Source: Pelobates cultripes
Lineage: Eukaryota > Chordata > Amphibia > Anura > Pelobatidae
NCBI GenBank assembly: GCA_933207985.1
Contig: OW240916.1
Location: 292,156,108-292,220,107 of the forward strand
Length of the DNA stretch: 64,000 nt
Direction of reading: 5' to 3'
Part shown: piece after piece, positions 24,601 through 38,500 of the stretch
How positions within the stretch are numbered: the first letter of the stretch is position 1
Layout of the letters: each line of letters begins with the position of its first letter
The notes under the pieces: model-generated
Database searches by the model: none
Told to the model about the DNA's origin: nothing
The model's input: only the letters and a program-made list of their open reading frames with translations
Position numbers and translations under genes: made by a program

Positions 24601-27600
24601 ATTCACTATACAAAAAATATGTTTGATCATAGACCCCTTCCGTACCACCCTCTGCAGAAACCTTCTGCTGGCTGCTCCTATATTCAGGCGTCCATCAGTC
24701 ATCCACTATCTGGATGAATTTTTGTTGATTTAACGGGTTCACAAAGACCTAACAGTGTTCACACCACCACAGCCCCTCAACCCCCCCTTTCACGACACTC
24801 GGGGTCCCTCTGTCACCAGGGAACAGTCGGTCCCTCTTCCAGGCTCGCTTTCTGGGGCATAATATTGGACTCCACTTCTTTCCAAGCCAGTATACCAGAC
24901 GATCTGTCCCGCATTAGGAACGGATTTGTCCTTTGTTGCGCACAATAGGTGGGGGCTTCAGTCCTGGTTTAGGTCCCTCAACTTTGTTGTGCATATCATT
25001 CCACAGGGTTGGCCTCTTGTCCCTGGGCTACTTAAATTTGCTCCACGAGATGCCGACCCATGCCCAAGCATTCGGGCGATCCAGCCATGGCAGTTTTCCA
25101 CAATTGGAGTTGTTTTTCGGCCGCATGGATTGTGATCTCTTCGTTCATTCCCCCACTTTCAACACACTCACTTTAAATTCACACAGACGCAGCAGCACAG
25201 GGTTCACAGCCATTTTTCAGCAACGACTCGTTAGGGATGCCTGGCCCACTGAGACGGATGCCTTGCCGGCCTTTAGAGAGACCTCTTCTTTGTTGGAGAT
25301 CTACCCCTTCCTGGTGGCCTCCCTCACATGGGGTCATCTTTTAGACCAGCAGAGCAGTTAAATGCTGCTCTGACAACTCCGCAGCCTGCAATTTCATTAG
25401 CAAGGGCGTTCATACTCGCCGCCACTGTGGCTGATTTGCAGGCTGATCTGGCAGGCAGCAACCCCTCAGTTCTTTCTAGTCTACATTTTCATTCCCGGTG
25501 TCCACTACACAGCCGCTGACACTTTTGCACGCTCTCAATATAAGGTCTTCTTTCAGGCACTCCCTACGATCCACTACATACCATGCAGGATACCACCATT
25601 CAATGAGCTAATCTTGGACTAAGCACACAATTACACCATGTACAGGTGAGCACGCTTCACGCAGTTTCACGACTACTCTATCACTCACGCCAGGGCCTTT
25701 TATATTGTACATGTCACAATTAGAGTTTGCTTGAATCAAGACTTTTGCAGTTAAAATATTGTTTGTTTTGTTTTTTGCCTCTTTCTCCAAACCTACAAAT
25801 CAAGCATCTTACTTAACCTCCTATGCTGTCACTCCGCTTTACATCTCCAAGGTCAACCACACACTATCAGTCCTAATCCACTACTTCACGTCTAAAACCT
25901 TCCATTTAGGTGGAGCTACATCATGGCTTCCTTCGCTGGTCTCTCTGTCGCAAAGCGCTGCATCAGCAGCTTCAAGCTCTTACACTCCAGTCTACATCAC
26001 TAAGTGATGGGGCCACAGCTAATCCTCAGCGCAGTTTCATATATACCTCAATCAGAGTAAAAGCTCCTTACAAGCTTTCAGTACCCACGCTGTATAAACT
26101 TCCATAAAGTGAGTTTTCTTTGAATCCTCTTTTGCCCTCTTTTACAGGCCTACTCGTACGTTGGTTTCGGCACACCTAAACCAACTTTGCTTCTCCTTCT
26201 ACATTCCATTACGTATTAGATAAATTCTGAGCACAAGTTGGAAGGCCATTTGGCCTGAATTTGTGGGAGGAGTTATGATCCTATATAAACCCTGCCCCCC
26301 TACTTACCTTTGTTGTGCAAGCTGTTTGTCCCCACCCACCTACACCCATCTATATTAACAATTCACCTTTGTGGGCCCTCTTTTACAGGCCTACTTGTAC
26401 GTTGGTTTCGGCACACCTCAACCAACTTTGCTTCTCCTTCTTCCGCACAAATATATATATTCTCGGGAGTGTGCTGAGAGAGGAAAAAAGACTTACGTGG
26501 GCCTAACGAGGCCATGCGTAATATTAGGAATGTAGTATGAAAGGTTGTATTTCTTTGACCCTCGTATATTAGGAATTTGACATATGTAATTGCCCAAATG
26601 CGGGGCCGAAATTGACGTATGTAACTGCCCAGATGAGGGGCCGGATTTGCCATAGTGCCCATAGAGGACCATGTGTAAACGTATGGAGTGAAGGCTTGGT
26701 GAGGGCCACGTGTAGAGGTATTGTAGTGGAAGGCAGAGTGCTTAATGTTAATCCTGAGCTGCTGGATGGCGAAATAGGGCTGTATGAGGGGTATGGATGT
26801 ATGGAACGAACAAAGAAGGGAATGAACAAAGAAGGGATGAGGGATTCCTTTGGAGACCCAGGCCTGACTGGCGTGCTGGGTATTTCGTCTAACAGCAGAC
26901 CGATTATTGCGATGGATTCTTGTGACATTCTGAAAAGAAATAATGATTTGGATAAGTAAGGTGTCATAGAGGTGGGGATGAGACCTTCGGAGAACTGGCC
27001 TGTTAGCTAGTGCCGAGGCGAAAAATTTACCTAGAACCGAGTGACAGGTGAAGCCCTGCTAGTGCCAAGTGGCGGAGAGAGGCTCTACCTATGATTTGGG
27101 CCGAGGGAATTTTGTGGCCACTTGAACGAGGTGGCAGGATGTTGGCCTCTCGGTGACCGTAAGAGATTCAAAACGTGTGGCCGTGACTTGAGAAGCCCTA
27201 GCTGTAGCCCTAAAGAAGTGCGAAAGGCTAACGAAAGGTTGCACGAAAAAGCAGTTTGAATGTGTTCGGCTGTACGAACGTACGAAAGAACAGACGAACG
27301 TAGGGTAAGTATGTACGTACGGTAAATTGATTTAAACTAAAGTAAAACGAAAGCGTGTGTATTCCGTGTTCGGCTGTTAGCCGCACAAACGCGGAAGTAC
27401 ACGAACAGCGTAATTGCACGAATAGGTAAATAATGAAGGGAGCCTATACCCGCGTTTTTAGGGCTGAACGTGGGAAATAGCCGAACGCTATTTCCCACGT
27501 TATGCTTGCGTGGACATGCCGGTCTCGTGACCGGTAGCCGGGTAGTGAGTAGGGAAGTCGGGTAGAAGCCGGTGGACAGGCACGGAAGACGGAGGCAGAT

Positions 27601-30600
27601 GCTGCTGGCGATGGACTGCTTGCTGGAGACTGACTTTGGTGGGAACAACGGACCGGAAGTGCTGGTTGCTATGAAGAAGACAAACAGCTTGCACGACAAA
27701 GGTAAGTAGGGGGTAGGGTTTATATAGGATCATAACTCCTCCCACTTATTCAGGCCAAATGGCCCTCCAACATATATAAACAAACCAAACTCTATCTTTA
27801 ATATACTGTACCTGGATGTAACCCACTGCTATCTATATAACAATCCACAAAGACTGGTTCACTCACAGGACTTTGAGAAATTTTAAGGATCTTTAAAAAA
27901 GATCAGGTAGGGCTAACACGTCAGTCAGATTTATAGGATACTGGTGTATCCTAGAGCAAGAAGGTATTAAAATAGGTGTTGTTCAAATAAAGGAGAGCAA
28001 AAAACAAGGCGCAAGAGTGTACTGAGAACAGGCAGCAGCTGAAATAGTCTGCCCTTCGGTGGGTCCACGCTCAGATCTCAAGCTGGTTTTAGCTCACCCT
28101 GTGCCATTACAAAGAGAACATATCTGAAGCATATCAGACTGGTCCCACCTGTACCGCCAGTCCAGATCCGAAATGCCAGCAAGTTCCCTCTGCACAAGAG
28201 ACACAGCAACCCCAGACAATCGTTTCAACCTTGTTAGGCATCATCAGTGAGGCATAGCTGATCTCTCTCTTAAAAGTATGCTTGCTAATGCAAGAATCGT
28301 GGGTTAGAAAACAGGGAGCTTGAGATATTGACTTACAAGGAGCAGTATGACATAATTGTGATTACTAAGGCTTAGTAGGGGGATGGGTATATCTTTATAA
28401 AATCTCAAATATCTAAAACGGAAGGACTAAAGATAAAATCAGTAAGGGCAGCAACATACATATAAATAGCGACTTGAGAAAAGACACAAAAATTAAAATA
28501 GCAAAGTATGTGCACACCAAAAGTAAATATAAACAAAATAAAATAAACGTTTTATTGATAAGCTCAAGAATATGCTTACAGCATTCAGAATGAACGACCA
28601 AAGTTGATTTCTCACTGCAATAACCACTAAGTTATAAAAACACAAAGTAGCATCGGTCAGGTACTTTTGGGATCAGTCCCTTTCTTTTTGCACTATAGTT
28701 TTTTTCCAAAGGGGAGATCTCACTTGCAGTTATATCTACTCCATTGTTTTTGTGGATTATATGTATAGTCTTATTTTCTTTGATTGATCTATTTTTTCCA
28801 GTTTTGGTCTTTTTTTTAGGATATTTTGGAACTGATTTAGTGAAGTTTGGAAGATTGGCCCCCTTTTCCTTTTTTTACACAAATACTCCATTTGAACTGC
28901 TTCATGCTGCTTCAAGTTTATTTGAAATATTTGTGTTATATGTAATTGTGTTTTTAATTATTTGTGTGTTGTTAGAGATATATTGCTACTTTTCTTTTTA
29001 AATTCTTTATTTTTGAAGTGCAGGATTACGTACACAGGTTAATAATGACATTTGAGGTTTAACATAATAAGAAAGAACAGGCTGTAAATCTGAGTCCAGA
29101 GTGTCATAAAAACAAGTGAAAAGAGATTGGGTAGTAACTTAACTAGAGAGTTACCCTGGAAGGCGCCCAGGTGAGTAGTGTGATAGGAGAGGATAATGAT
29201 ATATGTAAGGCAGGTCTCAGCAGAAGAAAAAAAAAAAAGTATAACACAGTAGCATATAACAACTTGCAAAAGGTCAGTGAACAGGAGGTGATCAGGGCCT
29301 CCTCCAAAATGCTTATTCACCCTACACCCTGTATGGGTTGAACACAGCCCTGCAATATATAGGCACTCTTTGGGACCCCAAGCCCACATGGAGACTGGTG
29401 GGTCCAGTAGCTTGGTAGTGTCTTGGTTCTCTGCCGCACCTCCGACATTCGGTGAGATCCCAGTATGGACCGCAAGGGCTCTTTCTCGTGTCGATCGGCG
29501 CTGAGGCAAAGGATGGAGCTTGCGTCTCTGCCATTTTGGGGCCTTCTTCACCTTGTGGGCTGGAGGCTCCCGATGTGGAGGGAGGGATGGCACTCTGGGT
29601 GAGTATGTACTCGCTTGTAGTGGGTCAGGTTGGTGCATCCTCTATTCCAGCTTTCAACAAACATGAGGGATATATCAAGGTTTTTGTTTGTTCTGGAGCT
29701 GTTGTGCACCTCCGGATGTGACGATCGGCCTTCTCTACCGCCCGGTGCGCACTGGGCCGCATGATTGGATGTGGAGTAGGTAAGCTTTGGACTTGTGGCA
29801 GATTACCTCTTGGCAAGTCCACTAAGGTGAGGGTACGATAATGCAAGTGTTTTTTGACACAATATGAGCCAGAAGAGCCTAGAAAATGCTTATTTCTTTG
29901 AAATAGTGGAGGAGCTCGAACAGGACATGTCTCACTACCATGACAGTTGGGCCCCGCCCGCGATATATTGTTACTTTGTGTTTTTATAATTTAGTGGATA
30001 TTGCAGTGAGACCTCAACTTTGGTCGTTCATTCTTGATGCTGTAAGCATATTAATGATATAATGTTTTTTTTTTATTTTACTTTGTTTGTATTTACTTTT
30101 GGCGAGCATATACTTTGCTATTTTTATCTTTGGGTATATCTTTATAGTAAATCTGATTTGAAGTCAAGAGGAAACAGTCGATATCCATTATTAGTAGGAA
30201 GAGCAACTGCTATCTCAAATTAATAAAGCTGCATAACTGGGTAATTTTCAATCATGGGAGATTTTAATTATCCAGATATTGATTGGGCCAGAGGGGCTAG
30301 TAGTACAGTTAAGGGAAACAAGTTTTTTAACTTAATAAATTATAAACCCATGTCTCTAATAAAAGAAACACCCACGAGAGAGATGGAATACACCCAAAGC
30401 TATTAAAAGAGCTTAGTGGTGTACTAACTAGTATCCTGTTACTTTAACCAATCATTGTTAACATTATTAACAGTAGTAGTCCCAGAAGATTGGAAATTAG
30501 CGAATATTGTGCCCATTCACAAGAAAGGTAATAGGGAGGAGTCGGGCAACTATAGGCCAGTGAGCCTTACTTCAGTAGTGGGGAAAGTGATGGAAACCAT

Positions 30601-32520
30601 GTTAAAGGATAGGATTGTTGAACATCTAAAAACACATGGGTTTCAAGATCAAAGGCAACATGGGTTTACTTCAGGGAGATCATGCCAAACTAATCTTATT
30701 GATTTTTTTGATTGAGTAACTAAAATAATACATCATGGTGGTGCAGTAGACATTGCTTACCTAGATTTCAGTAAGGCTTTTGACACTGTTGCACATAGAA
30801 GGCTTATCAATAAATTGCAATCTTTAAGTTTGGATTGCAATATTGTTGAATGGGTAAGGCAGTGGCTGAGTGACAGGCAACAGAGGGTTGGAGTCAATGG
30901 AGTATATTCGAAGCATGGTCTTGTTACCAGTGGGGTACCTCAGGGATCTGTACTTGGACCCATTCTCTTTAATATTTTTATTAGTGATATTGCAGAGGGT
31001 CTTGATGGTAAGGTATGTCTTTTTGCTGATGATACTAAGATATAACAGGGTTGATGTTCCAGGAGGGATAAGTCAAATGGCAAATGATTTAGGTAAACTA
31101 GAAAAATGGATAAGTGCAAGATAATGCATCTTGGACTTAAAAAACCCAAGGGCAGAGTACAGAATATTTGATAGAGTCCTAACCTCAACATCTGAGGAAA
31201 GGGATTTAGGGGTGATTATTTCTGATGACTTAAAGGTAGGCAGACAGTGTAATAGAGCAGCAGGAAATGCTAGCAGAATGCTTGGTTGTATAGGGAGAGG
31301 TATTAGCAGTAGAAAGAGGGAAGTGCTCATGCCATTGTACAGAACACTGGTGAGACCTCACTTGGGAGTATTGTACGCAGTACTGAAGACCGTATCTCCA
31401 GAAGGATATTGATACTTTAGAGAGAGTTCAGAGAAGGGCTACTAAACTGGTTCATTTATTGCAGGATAAAACTTACAAGGAAAGGTTAAAGGATCTTAAT
31501 ATGTATCTATCCTAGCTATAAGATAAGGCCAGGGACTAATGCAAGTATTTAGAAAATTGGCCAGACTAGATGGGTCGAATGGTTCTTATCTGCCGTCACA
31601 ATCTATGTTTCTATATTGTCTGAAAATAAAACTAAATTATTAGTTAAGACAAGATCCAAACATTCGAGTTGTGGGGCACCTGAGAAAGTGACAATATTAT
31701 TGCATAATTTGAGATTTAAAAACAAAAACAAAAAAAAAACCCACATTTATATGGGCTGTGCAAAAATGTTTATTTCTAAAGGCTAAATTTAATAAAATAA
31801 AGACATCTTTACCCACAGACCAAAGATCAAAACACTGAACAGAACCCAGAAAACCACAGAAACATGACAAGAGGACAGTATCCACAGTGAGAAAACTACA
31901 ACAGCACACATGGGCTTATGCCCGACAAACCACGCGACTAACGCCTAACCCCCGCTTCCCTCTGTTTGAAAGTCTCACCGCATCCCCCCCCCCAAATGGG
32001 GGGAGGGGGCAAGGGAAAGGGAATCACAATATATCCCAAAATGTATGTTACAAACCGCAAACGAGAAATCACCCTCACCCTCACCCTCACCCCTCTTACT
32101 TCTGTACCCCACCCCAAACCCAAGACGAAAGAAGAAAAATAGATAGTTGTAAATATTTACTTGCTATGTACGTATGTTGAAACTACCGACAAATAACTGT
32201 CAGAGTGGTTGTGCATGAGTCCAGCCCAGGTTTTCCATAGAGTTCTGGCTCACTGCCTAACGAGGTCATTAGCCTCACCTGTAGGGGCTGTGAGCAGCGA
32301 TATAACTGCAGTTAAAGCAGGGTGAAGTGAGGGAAGTGTTTTGGAGGAGAAAGAAGATTTGCTGTTCATTGTATCCTGTTACTTCACAACAACAGAAAAT
32401 AAACAGGCCAGAGGCCTTTTTGAAACTGGACTTTGTCTTGACCTGGTTTTCTTACCCTAGAGGGCTGTGCGGTTGCCAAAAGATCCTGGACAAACACACA
32501 CAGGAAAGTAAGTTTGTCAC

Positions 32521-32558
<38 letters not shown>

Positions 32559-35500
32559 CTAACTTGTTAATTAGCAGGTATGTACAACAGACAAGAGGTC
32601 ACCCACTGAGACTGGCAGAAAGGCATCTTCACAGTAAGAACAATACAGATGTGGAATCCTCTGCCTAAAGTGGTTGTGTTATCAGATTCTATAGATAATT
32701 AAAAAAAAGTTTTGGATGCTCTTTTGCATAAACAGAATGTTCAAGGATATAATTGATACGTATGTCAAAAGGTTGTTAATCCAAGGAGAAATCGGACTGC
32801 CATTATGGAGTTAAGAAGGATTTTCCCCTTTTTGTGGCATAACTAGAGAATGCTACCACTTTTTCTCCTTTTAGATCAACAGCAGAAAAAATGGGCATCA
32901 TGGTCGAACTTGATTAACCTTTTTTCAACCTAGACAACTATAACTCTTTCACTGACTTAAATAAAATATATCACTTGGAAAGTACTTTGAGTTCACCAGA
33001 TTCCTTGTGAACTGAGATATATACACAGAATCGACTGTAAAAGTCCTCTACATCTGGGATTACTCTCCTCCCTCTATGGACGATGTCAACAATAGTCACA
33101 ATCGGATGCTCTAGCCACAAATTAAAGTTTTCAATTTTGTGACCATCTATAGAACTCTGAGTTGCAAACTACTGGAAACACAGCAGAGTAAAGCGGGGAG
33201 AACCCATCTCTCACTGATTTCCCAAATTTGCAGGTTTGCATAGCGAGAAAATCCATGGTCAACATTGGCTTTTGGAAAAGTTGACCATGGCAACCTCCCA
33301 AGAGGTATCATCATCTCAATGTCTACACAACAGACTTTACACACAGGATAATTCTACCTCAACATTTACAACAGCCTTGCAATAATTTAACTCCAGTTTT
33401 GGCACCGCAAGGCCACCTCAGGCTCACATACATGATCTAGCCATCATCCGGAGAGCCATTGAGTTTACTTAACCCCAAATCAATACTTCTCTTCCCATCA
33501 ATATAGGACATAACTAATGGTACAGGTAAGCAGCAGTAACGATTTAAGATATATGGTAAAATTACCATTTTAACCACATAGCTATACCCAACAAGTGTAA
33601 TATCTAAACATTTGTAACTTTTCAACTAAAATCTGAGGAATGATTGCACCTATGGATATTGCTGCTGTACAAGTCCTTTCTGTCATCACTACTAACAGCC
33701 ACATCTAAACCACAACCAATTGAGTGATTACGTTTGTATCTGGAAAAGTTGATTAGTTACTAGGTATGAAATATAACTCATTGGTAAATACCTGTTGAGG
33801 CTTTCCCTGCTTAAGCGTGTCCTCGCTTAAACTTAGGACAGCAGCCAATTCAGGGCTGAGGCTCCATGAACCGTCTGCATTCTGCAGAGAAATCAATCTG
33901 AAAAGAGCAGGAATCTCAGTCGTTGACATGTCTGTGGATTCGGGGCCTGAAGCTAAGAAAACAATAAATAAATTAAACTGATACCAATTAAATTAAGTAC
34001 ATCAGATCTGAAGAAAAAGAAATTGCATGTTATTAGTGGTTCGTATATGTATGTTAAAACTGGGTATTATTATGATTATTATTATTAAGTTATTATTTAT
34101 ATAGCGCCAACAAATTCCGCAGCACCTTACAGTGGGTGGACTAACAGACATGTAGTTGTAACCAGACAAGTTGGACACACAGGAACAGAGGGGTTGAGGG
34201 TCCTGCTCAATGAGCTTACATGCTAGAGGGAGTTGGATACTTGTGTACTTTAAAATCACACACATTCAGGAATATGCTTAGATTACCCAGGATCTGACTA
34301 ATAGAAGTTGCAAAAAAATAAATACAAAATTGCAAGGTGTGTAAAATATAATTGCAATTATAATATGCAGGATAAAGTCTTGATATGGTCCTCCAGAAGG
34401 CTACATTTTGCTTATGACTAGAGAAGATAGAGATGGCTGGAAGAAGGGCTTTTTAATATATAATGAAGATGGGCAAGGCAGTCTAAGTGGCCACAACCAG
34501 CTACTATTTGGGCTACTATAGTAAAGGCAGGCAAGGTATACATTAGTAAAACCTACAGAGGGAAGCCATTTGGTAATGAACAGTCAGAGAAACAGGACAG
34601 CCTAGGAGCCCTAAAGTACTGAGAGTAAGCCATAAATTGGCTGTTAAGACTATAAGTATTAAAAGTAAATAGTATAACATATGATAAAACAGAATCAAAC
34701 AAAATTAGAATGTTATGCGTAACTACAAGGACAAGAGGGTAAACATTTATAGTTTAATAACCCCTGAGCACCACGATGGGGAGGGATGATGGTTGGTCGG
34801 ACCTGACTTAAAGACAGAGATTTAGATTCAATCATGAGACTAAGAAGAACTGCAAAATCAAAACGAAAAATGTAAAAACTAATGCAAGAACAATGAAAAA
34901 TAGCTATCTGGGACACATTTTGGCAACGCACTCCACAAAATAGTGGCAAATCGTACACCAAGAATGTCATGACTGTCTCAGCCGTTGTCTGCTGCAGAGC
35001 AGCATCCAGCAGAGTGGTTGCTGCAATTAGGCTAGTCAAGCCGCAACCTTGTAAGGAGGGAGCCTGAGTTCTCACACGAAATAAGTGATAAGGTGGTAAT
35101 CTCCCTTGAAGGCCAGGAGTGTGCAGGATAGACCTCATCTGTACCTGATGCCAGCTTCTCGGAGGGTCAGAGTAACCCGATGGACTGAGTTTCTTCTGTC
35201 CAGCGTGGCCCTGCAGAGGTTCTGCAGGAAAGTGAGCTACATATCCTCAAATTTGAAGGAGCTCTTACTTTTAAGCGCCTCTGCCATCTTATCCCCAAAC
35301 AACTGAAAACAGGTCTTGGTGAGCCGATATGAGCCATACACTGAAGTGTTTTTAGCCTGCCTGGGGTGCAGGATAGCAGGTAGATTGCGTCAGAAGAAGT
35401 GAGGCAGCTCATACTGCATTGTTGTGGGTCGACCAGCACATCTAGTCTGGCCTGCAGGGCCTGGTGTGAGGATGAGACATAGCGTTGTGTCAGAGAAAAC

Positions 35501-38500
35501 ATCCTCCTCACCAGCTTTCAACCAATCTATGACTGCTGTTGACTCTTCCAGCAGCAACGCAATATTTGCTTGGAACAAGGTGCGAACATTTTTCAGGAGG
35601 CCCAGAATGTCTCCATTAGTGCCCGGAGTCACGCCCCCTGGCTGGATAACTTTTAACCCAAGGTTTTGCTAATGGCTTAATTCCCTTTGTGTATTTTTCC
35701 CTCATCCTTTTAGATTGTGTGCTAGTTTGGGCAGGGACCTCTGCACCTATTGTTCCAGTATATCACTCATGTTTTTGTTAGAATTATTTAACTTGTTTAT
35801 CTATTGTACAGCACTGCAGAAATGGTGGCGCTATATAAATAATTGTAACAAGTCAAAAACCACAATAACCTACTAAGCTAATGCGCTGTCAGGTGCAAGA
35901 ATTAAAAAAAAGGATACTGATATTGCAGCAGTAGGATCTCTGTGTTGACATGCAGTCAAGGTTTGAATCAGTGCTGGCAAGCTAGAGGGCAATGGTTTTA
36001 CATTAATAGTATATACGAATACCCCTATATTCACCCAACATGTGCGAAAAGCGGTAAATAAATAATAAACTTAACTTTTGTATACAGCTTCCCACAACCA
36101 CTTCCCTGTAAGTGATCTTACATAGAGCAAAACAAAATATGTCAGAACCAGTGGGATACAGTAGTATATCTAAAATATAAAAAATAAAGAGAACACGGTG
36201 TGATTAAAATAATAATAAATCCTGAAAAGACTGCACTCACAAACTTCAGGAGAATTCAAGCATCTCACAAATCCTCCCCACTCCCTCTCATCCTCTAGAG
36301 CAAAGGATTTGCGAGATGCTTGAATTCTCCTGAAGTTTGTGAGTGCAGTCTTTTCACGATTTATTATTATTTTTATCACACCATGTTCTGTTTATTTTTT
36401 AGGTATACTACTGTATCCCACAGGTTCTGACATATTTTGTTTTGGTTCTACATTAATAAAAGATGCTGTGATGTGGCACCTGGTGTCATTCTTCTGCTAG
36501 GATGGTGTGAATTGCATGAACTGGGCTATTACCAGGTACTGCAACGGTAAAACCTTAACGCTAAAAGAACCACATAAAAAAAATATTTAAATCGCCATCA
36601 ACCATCTAGCTTTATCTGCAATGTCTAAATACATAGGAGCTATCAATATTGTAGGAAATATGCGTATGAACATAAGCTAATCACGCTGTTTCTCAACCTT
36701 ATCTACAAAATGTAATTTACTATACAGAATTCTTTATTAGAAGAAGCTGAGGATATTAAGGGAAATTACAGAACTTACAATAAGTTTCCTCATGAGAACT
36801 GTTTTTCTTGCTTTTTCTCTTGTGAACACACTTCACAGTTTGAGGCATGTCTCCACCGCCAGACTTTACTTGTGCACAAGCTGCCCTCTTAGGCATCGCA
36901 CAAGCCATTGCCATAGGTCTCCCTGGCAGGGAGAAAGGCATGGACCGCATCATCATTAAACCTGAGAGAGAAGAACACATATAAAGTTAATCAACTTACA
37001 TACTTCACTTCTCTGTAATAACCATATACACTGCCCCAGTTAGATGTAGTAATTGTACTACATTGTTTTATTTGTACAATTTTCTCCCTTTCTTGGCCAC
37101 CAGCAGAAATAATACTTAACATACCAAACAACTTTTGTACATTTTTTTTGCATGTACTGTAGAGAGCATATCTAATAGCAATACATATTTTAAGTATACT
37201 GTTTTGCGTTTATTTTTCTATTTATTTTCTGTCACCGTTTCCTTCTTGATATACAGGGAGTGCAGAATTATTAGGCAAATTAGTATTTTGACCACATCAT
37301 CCTCTTTATGCATGTTGTCTTACTCCAAGCTGTATAGGCTCGAAAAGCCTACTACCAATTAAGCATATTAGGTGATGTGCATCTCTGTAATGAGAAGGGG
37401 TGTGGTCTAATGACATCAACACCCTATATCAGGTGTGCATAATTATTAGGCAACTTCCTTTCCTTTGGCAAAATGGGTCAAAAGAAGGACTTGACAGGCT
37501 CAGAAAAGTCAAAAATAGTGAGATATCTTGCAGAGGGATGCAGCACTCTTAAAATTGCAAAGCTTCTGAAGCGTGATCATCGAACAATCAAGCGTTTCAT
37601 TCAAAATAGTCAACAGGGTCGCAAGAAGCGTGTGGAAAAACCAAGGCGCAAAATAACTGCCCATGAACTGAGAAAAGTCAAGCGTGCAGCTGCCACGATG
37701 CCACTTGCCACCAGTTTGGCCATATTTCAGAGCTGCAACATCACTGGAGTGCCCAAAAGCACAAGGTGTGCAATACTCAGAGACATGGCCAAGGTAAGAA
37801 AGGCTGAAAGACGACCACCACTGAACAAGACACACAAGCTGAAACATCAAGACTGGGCCAAGAAATATCTCAAGACTGATTTTTCTAAGGTTTTATGGAC
37901 TGATGAAATGAGAGTGATTCTTGATGGGCCAGATGGATGGGCCTGTGGCTGGATTGGTAAAGGGCAGAGAGCTCCAGTCCGACTCAGACGCCAGCAAGGT
38001 GGAGGTGGAGTACTGGTTTGGGCTGGTATAATCAAAGATGAGCTTGTGGGGCCTTTTCGGGTTGAGGATGGAGTCAAGCTCAACTCCCAGTCCTACTGCC
38101 AGTTCCTGGAAGACACCTTCTTCAAGCAGTGGTACAGGAAGAAGTCTGCATCCTTCAAGAAAAACATGATTTTCATGCAGGACAATGCTCCATCACACGC
38201 GTCCAAGTACTCCACAGCGTGGCTGGCAAGAAAGGGTATAAAAGAAGAAAATCTAATGACATGGCCTCCTTGTTCACCTGATCTGAACCCCATTGAGAAC
38301 CTGTGGTCCATCATCAAATGGGAGATTTACAAGGAGGGAAAACAGTACACCTCTCTGAACAGTGTCTGGGAGGCTGTGGTTGCTGCTGCACGCAATGTTG
38401 ATGGTGAACAGATCAAAACACTGACAGAATCCATGGATGGCAGGCTTTTGAGTGTCCTTGCAAAGAAAGGTGGCTATATTGGTCACTGATTTGTTTTTGT

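Noticed and set aside
29039..29638. 199-codon minus-strand open frame
   Set aside because: It runs through the short L1 derivative from its ORF1-like start into the LINE 3' end; the content is composite and not a gene.
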